Below, one piece after another: positions 43,297 to 52,597 of a DNA stretch of 64,000 nucleotides (position 1 is its first letter; each line of letters begins with the position of its first letter). Source of the DNA: Ancrocorticia sp047501485 (GTDB taxonomy: Bacteria; Actinomycetota; Actinomycetes; Actinomycetales; Actinomycetaceae); the NCBI GenBank assembly GCA_047501485.1, contig JAZDRN010000006.1, positions 62,001 to 126,000 on the forward strand, in the 5' to 3' direction. The position numbers and the translations under genes are program-made. The notes under the pieces are model-generated. The model was not told the DNA's origin and did not search any database. It saw only the letters and a program-made list of their open reading frames with translations.

Positions 43297-44400
43297 CTAC
43301 TCGGCCTCTATGGCTTGCTGCTGTTCTGCGGCCAGATCGGTGAAATCCAGCTCCGCCAGGACACTTCGCATCTCCGGTCGACTTGGCGAAGCAGCGAGAA
43401 CCGCACCGGCCACCGCATCGCGCGCCTTGGAGGTGATCGGACGCGTCGTGAGGCCCGCCAGGTCTAGGGGGATTACGGAGCGTGTGGTGTGCCAGACGCC
43501 GACATCCACGAGGTCACGCAGTACCGAAGCGGGGACGGATGGGAAGGGCACGTCGATGAGTTCGATGTCCGGTCCATCCCCGAATTCACCCAGTGTCAGT
43601 GCCATGTGGTCAGGAGAATCTCGGTCGATCGCCACGCGCAGGGGCAGGGCGGGTTCGCTGCCAGTCCGACTCACCACGACCAGGCGGCCCGGCCCGTAGT
43701 ACGTGCCGGGCTCCAGGCGCCTCGTCGCAAGGGAAAGCCGCTGATCGGCGCGGTCGGCCTCGTAGGCCTCATCAGTCCCGGCGGCGTTTCCCTCGCCGGA
43801 CCCCACCGACGCCGCTGCTTGCCCCACGGCCGACCCCAGCGCCGAACCCGCGGCCGACCCCGCCACCTGCGCGGGCACGTCCTCCGCTTCCTTCTCCTCC
43901 CCCAATCGTTCGAGGAGGGAATCGAAGGTGCCCGAGGAGACCACGACGAGATCGTGGTCTCCTCGGCAGACAGACTCGAACCGCAAGGCTCCACCACGCA
44001 GGTGCTGGACCGTGTGCGGGATGCCCAATCGGCTCAGTTCCACGGCCAACCGGTTGTCGAGGACCTCGATCTCAATGGGCCCGCTGGGCGGGAGCAGCAA
44101 TTTGACGGTTTCGAGCCCGGCAGCCTGCCAGCACTGACCGACGTCGATACTGTCGATCACGCGCCCGAGATGCCCCCTCGAGGTGACCTCCAGGGCACCA
44201 CGATCGCGCAGCACGTCGAGGGCACGTTGCAGCGTCCCCGCTCCCAGGCCCATCGTCTCGTGATAGGTGGCGTTCGTCGGGAGGGTGCGGCCCACGCCCT
44301 GGGACAGCGCGTCGCGAACGATCGCGCGCACTGCCCCATGGAGGCCCCGCCCCAATCCGGCGATTCCTGCCGATGTACGGGACGAGCGTGCTGAGTTCAT
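43297..44400 (-). CDS. YhfZ-like GntR-type transcriptional regulator
   Basis: Protein of 367 residues: an N-terminal winged helix (RTLPTNATYHETMGLGAGTLQRALDVLRDRGAL) and a C-terminal periplasmic-binding-protein-like domain as in E. coli YhfZ (PPSGPIEIEVLDNRLAVEL, FESVCRGDHDLVVVSSG). A low-complexity Ala/Gly/Ser insertion of about 45 residues (near 175-220) interrupts the ligand domain. ATG 44400 is preferred over TTG 44406. It is encoded 107 bp after the FGGY kinase and probably regulates the polyol cluster. Confidence 0.75.
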   Translation of the reverse strand: MNSARSSRTSAGIAGLGRGLHGAVRAIVRDALSQGVGRTLPTNATYHETMGLGAGTLQRALDVLRDRGALEVTSRGHLGRVIDSIDVGQCWQAAGLETVKLLLPPSGPIEIEVLDNRLAVELSRLGIPHTVQHLRGGALRFESVCRGDHDLVVVSSGTFDSLLERLGEEKEAEDVPAQVAGSAAGSALGSAVGQAAASVGSGEGNAAGTDEAYEADRADQRLSLATRRLEPGTYYGPGRLVVVSRTGSEPALPLRVAIDRDSPDHMALTLGEFGDGPDIELIDVPFPSVPASVLRDLVDVGVWHTTRSVIPLDLAGLTTRPITSKARDAVAGAVLAASPSRPEMRSVLAELDFTDLAAEQQQAIEAE

Positions 44401-44507
44401 GAACAATCACTTTCAACCGGTGCGCAAAGTCTGGCTCCAGTGATCTTATCCAAGACGCGGGCCGTACGAGGCCATGGGCTCCTAACTCACATGGGCCCTG
44501 GCCCTCC

Positions 44508-46073
44508 TTAACTCACATATGTCGATTGAAAGGCGCTGAGCTTCGAATAGACACCGGCCGCGGAGAGTGCCTTGTAGCTCTCCTGGAAGATCTCGAAAGC
44601 ATCGTCGTACAGCGCACCCTTGGAGGTGTCCGGCTCGAACGTGCTCTTCACGCGGACCATCGCGTCGATGGCCTCGTCCATGGTCGCGAAGACCCCGGCC
44701 CCCACGGCACCCAGCATGGCGGCGCCGAGCACCGCGCACTCCCCCTCCTCGAGGGAGACGGTGGGCCGGCCGTAGATGTCCGTCTGGATCTGACACCACA
44801 GGGCGCTCTTGGTCGCCCCACCCGAGAGCCGAACCTCCTCGAGGTCCACGCCCATCTCGGTGAACTTGCTGAGGATGTCGCGGGTCTCCAGGGAGACCCC
44901 CTCCATCACCGAGCGTGCCATGGCGGCCGTGTCGTGTGCGAAGGTCAGCCCGATGAAAGTGCCCCGCGCATAGCTGTCGAAGTTGGGCGCCACCGAGCCC
45001 GCCAGGTATGGCAGGTACAGGAGGCCACCGGCACCGGCCGGCGTCGAGGACACCATGGAGTCCAGCACCTAATAGGCATTCGATCCCCCGAGGCTTTCCA
45101 CTTCCTTCCCCACATATCCGATGGTGTCGCGGAACCAGCGATACGAGCTGGCCGCGGCGGCCTGCAATCCCTCGGAGATCCATTTGCGCTCGCCGGCCGC
45201 GGCAGACGCGGAACAGGAGATGCGCTGGTTGGGATCGTAACGGGGAGCATCCAGGTGGGCGATGCTGACGCCCGCGGTCCCCAACGTCACCTCCGCGAGG
45301 CCTTCCCTGATCACACCGGCACCGATGGCCGCGCACTGCTGGTCGCCGCCCCCGGTGCACAGGGGCGTTCCCTCCCGCAGGCCCGTGCGGTGTGCGGCGT
45401 TGGCATCGATGGTGCCGACCTGGACTCCCGAGGGGACCAGTGTGGGGAGCTTATCCCGCGAGATATCGAAGGCCTCCAGCAGATCGTCGTCCCAGTCGAA
45501 GGTCTCGATGTTCATCAGGCCGAAGACGGAGCCGTTGGAGAAATCCTGGAACCAGCCATCGTGGGCGCCCAGCTCACGCAGGAAATACTCCTGGGTGGTG
45601 ACGATGACATCGGTGGCCGCGTATACCTCGGGCTCGTTCTCCTGCACCCAGCGTATGGCGGGTGCGGCCCACACCGTGCTCGGCGGCATACCCGTCGTCG
45701 AGTAGTAGCGGTCCCAGCCGATCGTCTCCTTGATCCAATCGACCTGTTCCTCGCAGCGCACGTCCTGCCACGAGATGCCCATGCCGTTGCGCAGGACCTT
45801 GCCCTGCGTGTCCACATACAGGTGCAGCGCCCGCTGGGTCGACATCCCGAGCGAGAGGATATCCTCCGGGTCCACCCCGGAGGTCTGCATCAGGCGTTGC
45901 AACACCTCGTCATTCGCCCGCGAGAGCATCGTGACGTCCTGATCCACCCAGCCCGGGCGCGGGTAGCTGCATTCGTATTCGCTGTACGCTTCGGCGATGA
46001 TACGTCCAGTCAGATCGTAGATCTTCGCCTTGACCCCGGTGGTTCCGGTGTCGATTCCGATGACATATTTCAT
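44508..46073 (-). pseudogene. FGGY-family carbohydrate kinase interrupted by in-frame TAG
   Basis: 522 codons of a FGGY kinase (xylulokinase/glycerol-kinase superfamily) read in one frame except for TAG at 45071-45069, about codon 335. Before it: IGIDTGTTGVKAKIYDL, WQDVRCEEQ, GGGDQQCAAIGAG. After it: GLLYLPYLAGSVAPNFD, VRLSGGATKSALWCQ, as in an intact protein. Everything else is normal length and frame, and the RBS (GGAG before ATG 46073) is good. One base change (from GAG or CAG) explains the stop. It is either a recent null allele or a sequence error. An intact paralogue is at 55034. Confidence 0.85.
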
Positions 46074-46099
46074 GTGGAGCTCCTTTGCCCTGATTCTTG

Positions 46100-46137
46100 C
46101 CCTATTTGGTGTTGATGGCCCTATTTGGTGTTGATGG
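46100..46137. repeat. 19-bp tandem duplication across a stop codon
   Basis: CCCTATTTGGTGTTGATGG occurs twice in direct succession. On the minus strand it spans the end of the dehydrogenase gene (SINTK and TAG); the second copy lies in the 47-bp spacer before the kinase. Confidence 0.85.
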
Positions 46138-47617
46138 ATTGCCGTATGGCGTGAAAACGTTCGAAGATCTGGGCGACGAACTCGTCGTTCCAGATGCCGG
46201 CGAAGTAGAGCACGTCGGCCACGGAGATTCGTTTGCGCATCAATCGTGCGTTGGCGAATGCCCATCGCGCCTGCTCCTCCGGGATTCCGGGGGTCACCTC
46301 CTCGAAGGAGAGCGGATGACCGGCCGCCGCGAGCGCGGCCATGAACTCCTCGGGTTTCGCGAGGTAGCCCGCGAGTTCGGCGCGATGGCTCGGCCACAGC
46401 CTCTGGAATCGAGAGACGGCCTCCGCGTGGGCCGTCCAGGCCTCGAGTTTCTGGCGATAGTCGGACCAGCATTCGCGCCATGCAGCGCCCGTCGAGTCGA
46501 TCGGCCCGAAGGTGCGCCTCACGGTAGCCTTCTCCGCCTCCAGGTCCAGGCCGTCCGAAAGCGAGCGGAAATGGAGCGCCTCCACGTCAACGGTCTCGAT
46601 GAGGTGCTCGAAGGCTATGAGCACCAGGGCGGTTGCCAGACCGCACTGGGACCCATGGTTACCGATGGCCCGGCCGAAATGCTCGGCGCCCAGATCGAGC
46701 ATGTGGCTGGTGACGTGCTCGAGCCCGGACAGCGGTGCCGATTCTCCCGCGAACGTCATGGCCAGCCCGCATGCGGACAGATCGAGGGAGAGGACCTCGG
46801 CCCCTGCCACGCCCGGATCGGCCAATGCGGGGTCATGCCGCAACAGCCTCTCCTTGCTTTCGGCGACGACGAGCGCTGCGACCGGTTCCCACGAGCCCAC
46901 GTCCAGCATGTTCGCCAGCCGATAGTCCGCGATCGAGGAGGCGGCGACCGAGGCATCGCCGATACCGCCGAGCGTGTACTCGCGCGGGGCCTGCGAGAGC
47001 AAGGTCGTGTCCAAGACGAGCCGATCCGGCAGGCGCGACGGCACGGTTCGTTTGACCCCGCCGGTCGTCACAACGGCCAGGCCGGAGGTGAAGGCGCAGA
47101 CGGAGTTCGCGGTCTGAATAACAGTCAGGCTGAGCCTATTGCCCGTTTCCCGCTCGAATTCGTACACGGCGTGCTTGGTGACGTCGGTGGCCGTACCCGA
47201 TCCCAGCACCACCACAGGCGCATCCGCCCGAAGGTGCTCGCGGACGGTCACGATCTGGTCGGGCGTCGTGTGCAGCTCGTGGCCCTCGCTCGCGGCGAGC
47301 ATGATCACCGTGCAGTCGGTCCCCGCCGCTTGGAGGGCGGCGACGACCATGGGTTTCACCGCCTCTTGGTCGCGAAGGATCTCCGTGCCGTCGCACACGA
47401 GGATGAGCTCGCCGGGGGCGGCACCCCCGGGACTGATCGCCGCAACCGGATCGTCCAGCAACCGCTCCCCGATCCGGATGGTCGAAAGGTCCAGGGTTCT
47501 GTCGCGCCCGCTCATCTCGCTCACCCGCGCGTAGAAGGTCGCGAGGTCGCCGGGGTTCAAAGCGATGGACTCGTGGGGCTCGCGAGGGCTGCGCTGCTCG
47601 TCATTGAGACGCTTCAT
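46121..47617 (-). CDS. Glycerol-1-phosphate-dehydrogenase-like enzyme (copy A)
   Basis: Protein of 498 residues of the iron/zinc-containing dehydroquinate-synthase-like fold, AraM/EgsA branch. The NAD-binding loop is LGSGTATDVTKHA; metal ligands are Asp in LGGIGDASV and histidines in LSGLEHVTSHML and GRAIGNHGSQ. The family interconverts sn-glycerol-1-phosphate and DHAP. The C-terminal part is longer than usual. It sits between glpD and the kinase in one minus-strand unit. The exact polyol phosphate is not known. Confidence 0.82.
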   Translation of the reverse strand: MKRLNDEQRSPREPHESIALNPGDLATFYARVSEMSGRDRTLDLSTIRIGERLLDDPVAAISPGGAAPGELILVCDGTEILRDQEAVKPMVVAALQAAGTDCTVIMLAASEGHELHTTPDQIVTVREHLRADAPVVVLGSGTATDVTKHAVYEFERETGNRLSLTVIQTANSVCAFTSGLAVVTTGGVKRTVPSRLPDRLVLDTTLLSQAPREYTLGGIGDASVAASSIADYRLANMLDVGSWEPVAALVVAESKERLLRHDPALADPGVAGAEVLSLDLSACGLAMTFAGESAPLSGLEHVTSHMLDLGAEHFGRAIGNHGSQCGLATALVLIAFEHLIETVDVEALHFRSLSDGLDLEAEKATVRRTFGPIDSTGAAWRECWSDYRQKLEAWTAHAEAVSRFQRLWPSHRAELAGYLAKPEEFMAALAAAGHPLSFEEVTPGIPEEQARWAFANARLMRKRISVADVLYFAGIWNDEFVAQIFERFHAIRQSINTK

Positions 47618-47647
47618 TCTGCTCTCTTTCCTTCTTCGGGCTTGCTC

Positions 47648-49264
47648 TCAGCCGCGCCCGGGCCGATGATCTTCCACGAGCTGGCGATACGCGGCAATCT
47701 CTTGCGTGCGGAATTCGTCCGTCCAGCCGAGTAGTCCGCCCAGCACCCGGGCGATGTCGTCGATCTGCTCCAGCCCGCCGTCGCCGTCCCAGAAGAAGAT
47801 TCCGGTGCGCCGCACCATCAGGTCGTCCAGCCTGCCGACCATCTCCTCGGCCACCAGGTATTCGATCTCGGCGACGGTCAGGCCGCGCACCCCGAATTCG
47901 CGGCGGCTGGCCGCATTCGCCTTCCAGTTCTCCAGCAGTTTGGCGGCGTTTGATCCGTAGCGCCTGATCCAGGCTTTGGCGACGTCGTCGGGAACGCCTA
48001 CTTTGGCACAGGCCCAGGAGATGTGGGGAAGCTGGTTCATCCGGGAGCCGGGCAGGGCGGTCGTGGATGCACGTCCCTTCGTTCTCTTGCGGCCCAGGGC
48101 CTCTTCCGCGGCATTCACGAACTGCTTGGCCATCAGGCGGCTACTGGTCAGCTTCCCGCCAGAGATGGTCAGCAGGCCCGTGGGCCCGACTGAGATCTCG
48201 TGCTCGCGCGAGGTGTTGCTCGTCGTCGTTCCCGGGGCCGGAGCAACAAGCGGGCGCAACCCCGCCCACGAACCGACGATATGGGACTCGTCGAGCTTCG
48301 CCTCGGGAATCGTATGGTTCGCGACGTTGAGCAGGTATCTGATGTCGCTCTCGTCCGGTCGGACATCGTCCGGATCGCCGGTGTAGTCGGTGTCCGTGGT
48401 TCCGATGTAGACGACGTCCTCCTCCAACGACGGCGTCGGCCACACCACGCGGTTGTCATCCGGAGAACGCAGGAAAACAGCCGTGTTCAACGGGAAGTCC
48501 CTCTTCTTCACGACGATGTGCACGCCCTTGGTGGGGCGCAGCTCGTGCGTGGTCTTCGTATGCTCGAACGCGCGCGTGCGGTCCGTCCACGGCCCGGTGG
48601 CATTGAGAATCTGGTGGCCGTGCGCCTCAAACTCCTCGCCGGTGAGACTGTCGCGCACCGTGACTCCTCGCGCCTTGCCGTTCTCCAGGATCAGGCCGGT
48701 CACCTCCGCGTGATTCATCAGAACGGCTCCTGCTTCCGCCGCGCCCTTGGCGTTGTCGAGCGTGAAGCGGGCGTCGTCAGTGAAGACGTCGTAGTACATT
48801 CCGGCACCCTTGAGCCCCTGCGCATTCAGGTGCGGTTCGCGCTCCAGCACCTGACGTGGATTGAGCATCTTGTGGCGTCGCTTCAACCACTCACCGGAGG
48901 CGACGTCATAGAACGTCAACCCCAGATTGAGGAGCCACTTGGGCTCGGGGTAGCCGTTGTAGAGGAGATAGAGGAAGGGCCGGACCTCCGTGAGGTGCGG
49001 TGCCAGCTTGATCGCTCGCTCCCGCTCGCGCAGTGACTCCGCAACCAACTTGAACTGGTAGGTCTCCAGGTACCGCAGTCCTCCATGGATCAGCTTCGAG
49101 GAACGGCTTGAGGTGCCGGAAGCGAAGTCATCCTTCTCCAACAGGAGAACGCTGAGTCCGCGCAGTGCCGCATCGCGGGCGGTCGCGCTTCCTGTGACGC
49201 CTCCGCCGATGACGATCAGGTCGAAAAGAGTATTGCTTACCGTCTGTGGATTTGCTCTAAGCAT
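47648..49264 (-). CDS. glpD: Glycerol-3-phosphate dehydrogenase (FAD)
   Basis: FAD-dependent dehydrogenase of 538 residues. The N-terminal Rossmann motif is VIGGGVTGSATARDA and the GlpD segment SRSSKLIHGGLRYLE follows; the C-terminal alpha-helical cap (AKVGVPDDVAKAWIRRYG) is present. It oxidises a polyol phosphate (glycerol-3-P; erythritol-phosphate for the EryB subgroup) and passes electrons to quinone. ATG 49264 follows GAAGG. No glpF/glpK is adjacent; the kinase of this unit is FGGY type. Confidence 0.9.
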   Translation of the reverse strand: MLRANPQTVSNTLFDLIVIGGGVTGSATARDAALRGLSVLLLEKDDFASGTSSRSSKLIHGGLRYLETYQFKLVAESLRERERAIKLAPHLTEVRPFLYLLYNGYPEPKWLLNLGLTFYDVASGEWLKRRHKMLNPRQVLEREPHLNAQGLKGAGMYYDVFTDDARFTLDNAKGAAEAGAVLMNHAEVTGLILENGKARGVTVRDSLTGEEFEAHGHQILNATGPWTDRTRAFEHTKTTHELRPTKGVHIVVKKRDFPLNTAVFLRSPDDNRVVWPTPSLEEDVVYIGTTDTDYTGDPDDVRPDESDIRYLLNVANHTIPEAKLDESHIVGSWAGLRPLVAPAPGTTTSNTSREHEISVGPTGLLTISGGKLTSSRLMAKQFVNAAEEALGRKRTKGRASTTALPGSRMNQLPHISWACAKVGVPDDVAKAWIRRYGSNAAKLLENWKANAASRREFGVRGLTVAEIEYLVAEEMVGRLDDLMVRRTGIFFWDGDGGLEQIDDIARVLGGLLGWTDEFRTQEIAAYRQLVEDHRPGRG

Positions 49265-49337
49265 CTTTGCCTTCTTCGATGCCGTCTTCTCGCCGCGGCA
49301 GCCATTTGGCTTCACCCGAACGACGACGGCGTACAGA

Positions 49338-50735
49338 TCAGAGTCCGAGTTTTCCGGGATTGAGGATTCCCTCCGGATCCAGTGCCGCCTTGAGCTTCTC
49401 GAGCACGAGGTGGGCCGATCCCAGCGAGCGCCGAGAGTACGGGGAACGTGCCAGTCCACCGCCGTGGTGATGCGAGAGCTCTGCGCCGTGTTCAAGGCAG
49501 ATGTCCATCGCCGTCGCCCAGATGTCCTGGAGCCGGGTGACTGCCTTGACGTCGTCGTCGACCTTCCCGAACAGGATGACGTACATAGAGGTGCCCTGCG
49601 GGTATACGTGTGAGAAGTGTACGAGCACCTCGTCGGTCAGGGGCGTGAGCGCGGCTTTGAGGGCCTCGTAGAGATCCTCGATGCTGTCCCAGTTGTGGGC
49701 TACCTCGATGGTCTCGGCGAAACCGCCGTCGATATCCAGTTGATTCTCCACCGAGGAGAAGTCGAATCTGCGTCCCATCCATCCCTCGGCGCCAGCCGGC
49801 CCGATCGCGTGCGCTCCCCTGGCCTCGGCCACGGAGCTGACGTAGTCGAATTCGGCCTTGGCCAGCGGGCTCACGCCGCGGCTTCCGAGGAAGAGGATGG
49901 GCGTGGACACCGTGGGATCCTGCATCGCGTGGCGGGCCTCGTCCGTGTCGTAGAAGCGCAGGAGGAATGGGCGAACACCGGCTGCCGTGATGTCTCGCAT
50001 GATCGCGAGGCCGTCGCTCACCGTGGGCACGGTGAATGTCTCGAGGAGCTGTTCCTGGGGCAGCGGGAAGATCTTGAGGGTCACCTCCGTGATGACGCCC
50101 AGGGTGCCCTCCGAGCCGATGAAGACCTTGCGCAGGTCCGGGCCCATGGCGGCTCGGGGCGAGGCCTTGAGTTCGACGGTCTCGCCCGTGGCCAGGATGG
50201 CCTTGTATCCCACCGCGAGGTCCTCGATCCCGCCGTACATGGAGGAGAACTGGCCGGTGGCCAGCGTGGCCAGCCATCCGCCGACGGACGAGCGGTACAA
50301 CGACTGCGGGGAGTGCCCCGTCGTGTAGCCCTGCTTCTGGAGTTCGTCTTCGAGCTTGCCGCCGTTGTAGCTGGCGGTCGCGGTCACGGTGAGGTTCGTG
50401 GTATTGACGCTGTAGCTGGCTGGGACCCCGGAGAGATCGAGGACGATCCCTCCCCGGGTTGGTAGAGGCTGGCCCGTCACCGAGGAGCCCAGGGCACGGA
50501 CCGTCACCGGTGTTCCATGTTCCGTTGCGATGCGAAGCACCTCGGGTACCGCGTCCATCGTGGTCGGCCGAACGAGGATGTCCCCCCTATTCGCGTGCTG
50601 GCCGATGCGCGCCTGCTTGGTGGACAGGGGCCAGGTGTCGTGGCTCGTTGCATCCAAGTCCTCTTCACGGGTGCTCACCGCATCCGCTCCGAGAACCTCG
50701 GTCAGCTCATCCACGACGTCAAGATTGGCACTCAA
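49338..50735 (-). CDS. FAD-binding oxidase of alkyl-DHAP-synthase type
   Basis: Protein of 465 residues with a PCMH-type FAD domain (VRALGSSVTGQPLPTRGGIVLDLS; GSEGTLGVITEVTLKIFPLP) and a C-terminal cap ending in SHHHGGGLARSPY. The HHH motif is the catalytic mark of alkylglycerone-phosphate synthase and its bacterial relatives. The actual reaction here is unknown; D-lactate/glycolate-type oxidation is an alternative. It starts at TTG 50735 behind GAGGAG. First gene of the minus-strand unit with glpD, G1PDH, kinase and yhfZ. Confidence 0.82.
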   Translation of the reverse strand: MSANLDVVDELTEVLGADAVSTREEDLDATSHDTWPLSTKQARIGQHANRGDILVRPTTMDAVPEVLRIATEHGTPVTVRALGSSVTGQPLPTRGGIVLDLSGVPASYSVNTTNLTVTATASYNGGKLEDELQKQGYTTGHSPQSLYRSSVGGWLATLATGQFSSMYGGIEDLAVGYKAILATGETVELKASPRAAMGPDLRKVFIGSEGTLGVITEVTLKIFPLPQEQLLETFTVPTVSDGLAIMRDITAAGVRPFLLRFYDTDEARHAMQDPTVSTPILFLGSRGVSPLAKAEFDYVSSVAEARGAHAIGPAGAEGWMGRRFDFSSVENQLDIDGGFAETIEVAHNWDSIEDLYEALKAALTPLTDEVLVHFSHVYPQGTSMYVILFGKVDDDVKAVTRLQDIWATAMDICLEHGAELSHHHGGGLARSPYSRRSLGSAHLVLEKLKAALDPEGILNPGKLGL

Positions 50736-50777
50736 AGGGGTCTCCTCTTGCTCTTCTGTTCTTCAGCGAACTTTTCC

Positions 50778-50818
50778 AGTACTCCGTTTTTGGAGTACTC
50801 TGATTCTGTACTATTACA
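50778..50818. promoter_or_regulatory. Two palindromic operators before the AGPS-glpD unit
   Basis: AGTACTCC-N6-GGAGTACT (50778-50799) and TGTA-CTAT-TACA (50807-50818), both perfect, lie 43-84 bp upstream of the TTG start. Likely sites for the cluster regulator. Confidence 0.5.
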
Positions 50819-50985
50819 GAGATAGGGTGGCCTGTCAATGGCCCAGGAGGAGATGATCGGAAGTAGCCGGGAAGCGGAGCATCCCTCGATCACCGTCGGT
50901 TGGAAGAGGCACCGGGGGCGATCGGCCGCCCAAACCCTGTGTTTTCGCAGCTAGACTGGTATGCAAACGATGATCGGAGAATCAA

Positions 50986-51783
50986 GTGCAGGTCTTAGGA
51001 CATGAAATCTCGGCTGTGGCCATCGACATCGACGGAACAATGGCCGCAACCCTCGACGTCAGCCGACAGGGCTTCGCGGTGTTGAAGCGTCTGACGGAAG
51101 CGGGAATCCCCGTCATCGTCATCACCGGCCGGTCCGAATCCGCCGCGCTGTCCATCGCGGATGAAGCCGGCATCACCGCGCCTGTCATCTCGTGCAACGG
51201 TTCGATGACAACCGACCCTGTCACCAGGGAACGCCTCGACGTGCATCCGATGGATCCCGAGGAGGTCGGCCGCATGCTGGAGCGAACCAAAGCCCTGGAC
51301 TTACAGCCCTTCGTCTGGGATGTCGACGGGATCTGGACCGACCGTTACACCGAGGCCACACAGGAACTGGAGCACCGCAACTCCCAGAAGCTCATAGTGA
51401 GCGAGCCGCCTTCCTCGTGGGGCGAGGTCGTGAAGATAATGGTCTCCGCCGAACCGGAACATCTCGATTCCGTGCAGACCGGACTCGAGGACTTTCCGCA
51501 GCTTCAGCGCTGCCTGCCCAACTTCATGGAGGCCAGTGCGGCGGGGTTCAGCAAGTGGGCCGCGTTGAAGGCCGTCTTGGGACGTCTAGGGGTGGACCCC
51601 GCCAACGTACTGGGTTTCGGCGACGGCGACACCGACGTCGAGTGGCTCTCCGCCATCGGGCTCCCCGTGGCAGTGGAGAACGCGGCAGAGGATGTCCACG
51701 CCATTGCGGCCCATACAATCGGCCACCACAGTGAGGATTCCGTGGCGGGCTTCTTGGAGGACGCGTTGGACGGCAAGCTCTAG
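50986..51783 (+). CDS. HAD-superfamily phosphatase (Cof type)
   Basis: Protein of 265 residues. HAD motif I is DIDGTMAAT; the Cof/IIB cap lies between; motif IV is VLGFGDGDTDVEWL. It hydrolyses a sugar or polyol phosphate. GTG 50986. Divergent from the AGPS-glpD unit, so it may belong to the same regulon. The first Asp and the +2 Asp are intact, so it should be active. Confidence 0.87.
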   Translation: MQVLGHEISAVAIDIDGTMAATLDVSRQGFAVLKRLTEAGIPVIVITGRSESAALSIADEAGITAPVISCNGSMTTDPVTRERLDVHPMDPEEVGRMLERTKALDLQPFVWDVDGIWTDRYTEATQELEHRNSQKLIVSEPPSSWGEVVKIMVSAEPEHLDSVQTGLEDFPQLQRCLPNFMEASAAGFSKWAALKAVLGRLGVDPANVLGFGDGDTDVEWLSAIGLPVAVENAAEDVHAIAAHTIGHHSEDSVAGFLEDALDGKL

Positions 51784-51808
51784 CCGGGGCGCGACCAGCC
51801 CCGGCTAG
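51780..51808. terminator. Bidirectional hairpin between HAD and FMN-reductase genes
   Basis: Perfect 11-bp arms CTAGCCGGGGC with loop GCGACCA; it includes the stop codon of the HAD gene. No long T-tract. Confidence 0.65.
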
Positions 51809-51832
51809 AAAGCAAAAGCTCCGGCCGCGTAC

Positions 51833-52393
51833 TCAGCGCAGCGGCTTCAGAGCCTCTCCGAGCTTGACGATCTCGTCGAGCTGCAGTTTGAGGACATCGC
51901 GCTGCTGCTCGTTAGGCTCGAACTCGGCGTCGTCGGACAACTGCTTCTGTGGGAAGTTGATCTCGACGCTTCCCTTGGTCATGACCAGACCAAGGGCGCC
52001 CACGACAGGACGCAGCGCGGCCTGCGCACGGGTTCCGCCGGAATTGCCACCCCAGTTGACGAAGCCCACCGGCTTCCGGTTCCATTCCGCGTTCAAGTAG
52101 TCGAGCGCATTCTTGATGGCGGGTGCGTAGCTGTAGTTGTACTCGGGGAATGCCAGGATGAAACCGTCCGCGGCCTCGACGCGTTCGCTCCACTCGATCG
52201 TGTGCTGCTTGGTGTACTTCCTCAGACGAGGATGATTCGGTTCGTCCATCAGCGGCAGATCAAGCTCGGCCAGGTCGACGAAATCGACGTCGAAGCGACC
52301 ATCGGCCTCAGCGGCCTTACGCACCCATTCGGCGATTGGAAGGCCGATTCGGCCTTCGCGGACGCTACCGACAATGATCATGAGTCGAGGCAT
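51833..52393 (-). CDS. NADPH-dependent FMN reductase
   Basis: Flavodoxin-fold reductase of 186 residues (MIIVGSVREGRIGLPIAEW; FPEYNYSYAPAIKNALDYL). It reduces FMN, quinones or azo compounds with NAD(P)H. RBS GGAGAAAT before ATG 52393. It stands alone between convergent and divergent genes. Confidence 0.88.
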   Translation of the reverse strand: MPRLMIIVGSVREGRIGLPIAEWVRKAAEADGRFDVDFVDLAELDLPLMDEPNHPRLRKYTKQHTIEWSERVEAADGFILAFPEYNYSYAPAIKNALDYLNAEWNRKPVGFVNWGGNSGGTRAQAALRPVVGALGLVMTKGSVEINFPQKQLSDDAEFEPNEQQRDVLKLQLDEIVKLGEALKPLR

Positions 52394-52597
52394 TATTTCT
52401 CCATTTCAACAACAAACCGCCGGCGATGAACCAGCCGTGTACCGTCCTATTTTCACTCTGGAACGACGGCGACACCCAAAGCCTTCGCCAGAGGCTGAAG
52501 TCCCTTTGGCGGGCCTGACCGTTTTCCCGATCTTCGATAGGGTGAAATCGGTGGCGGCAATCACAACGCCATCACATCGATCAAGTAGGTGAAGACA

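Noticed and set aside
45069..45071. TAG as a recoded (amber-suppressed) sense codon, since two genes here are interrupted by TAG
   Set aside because: Intact genes such as ptrB and the HAD phosphatase use TAG as their normal stop; no tRNA-Pyl or similar is seen. Mutation or sequence error is simpler.
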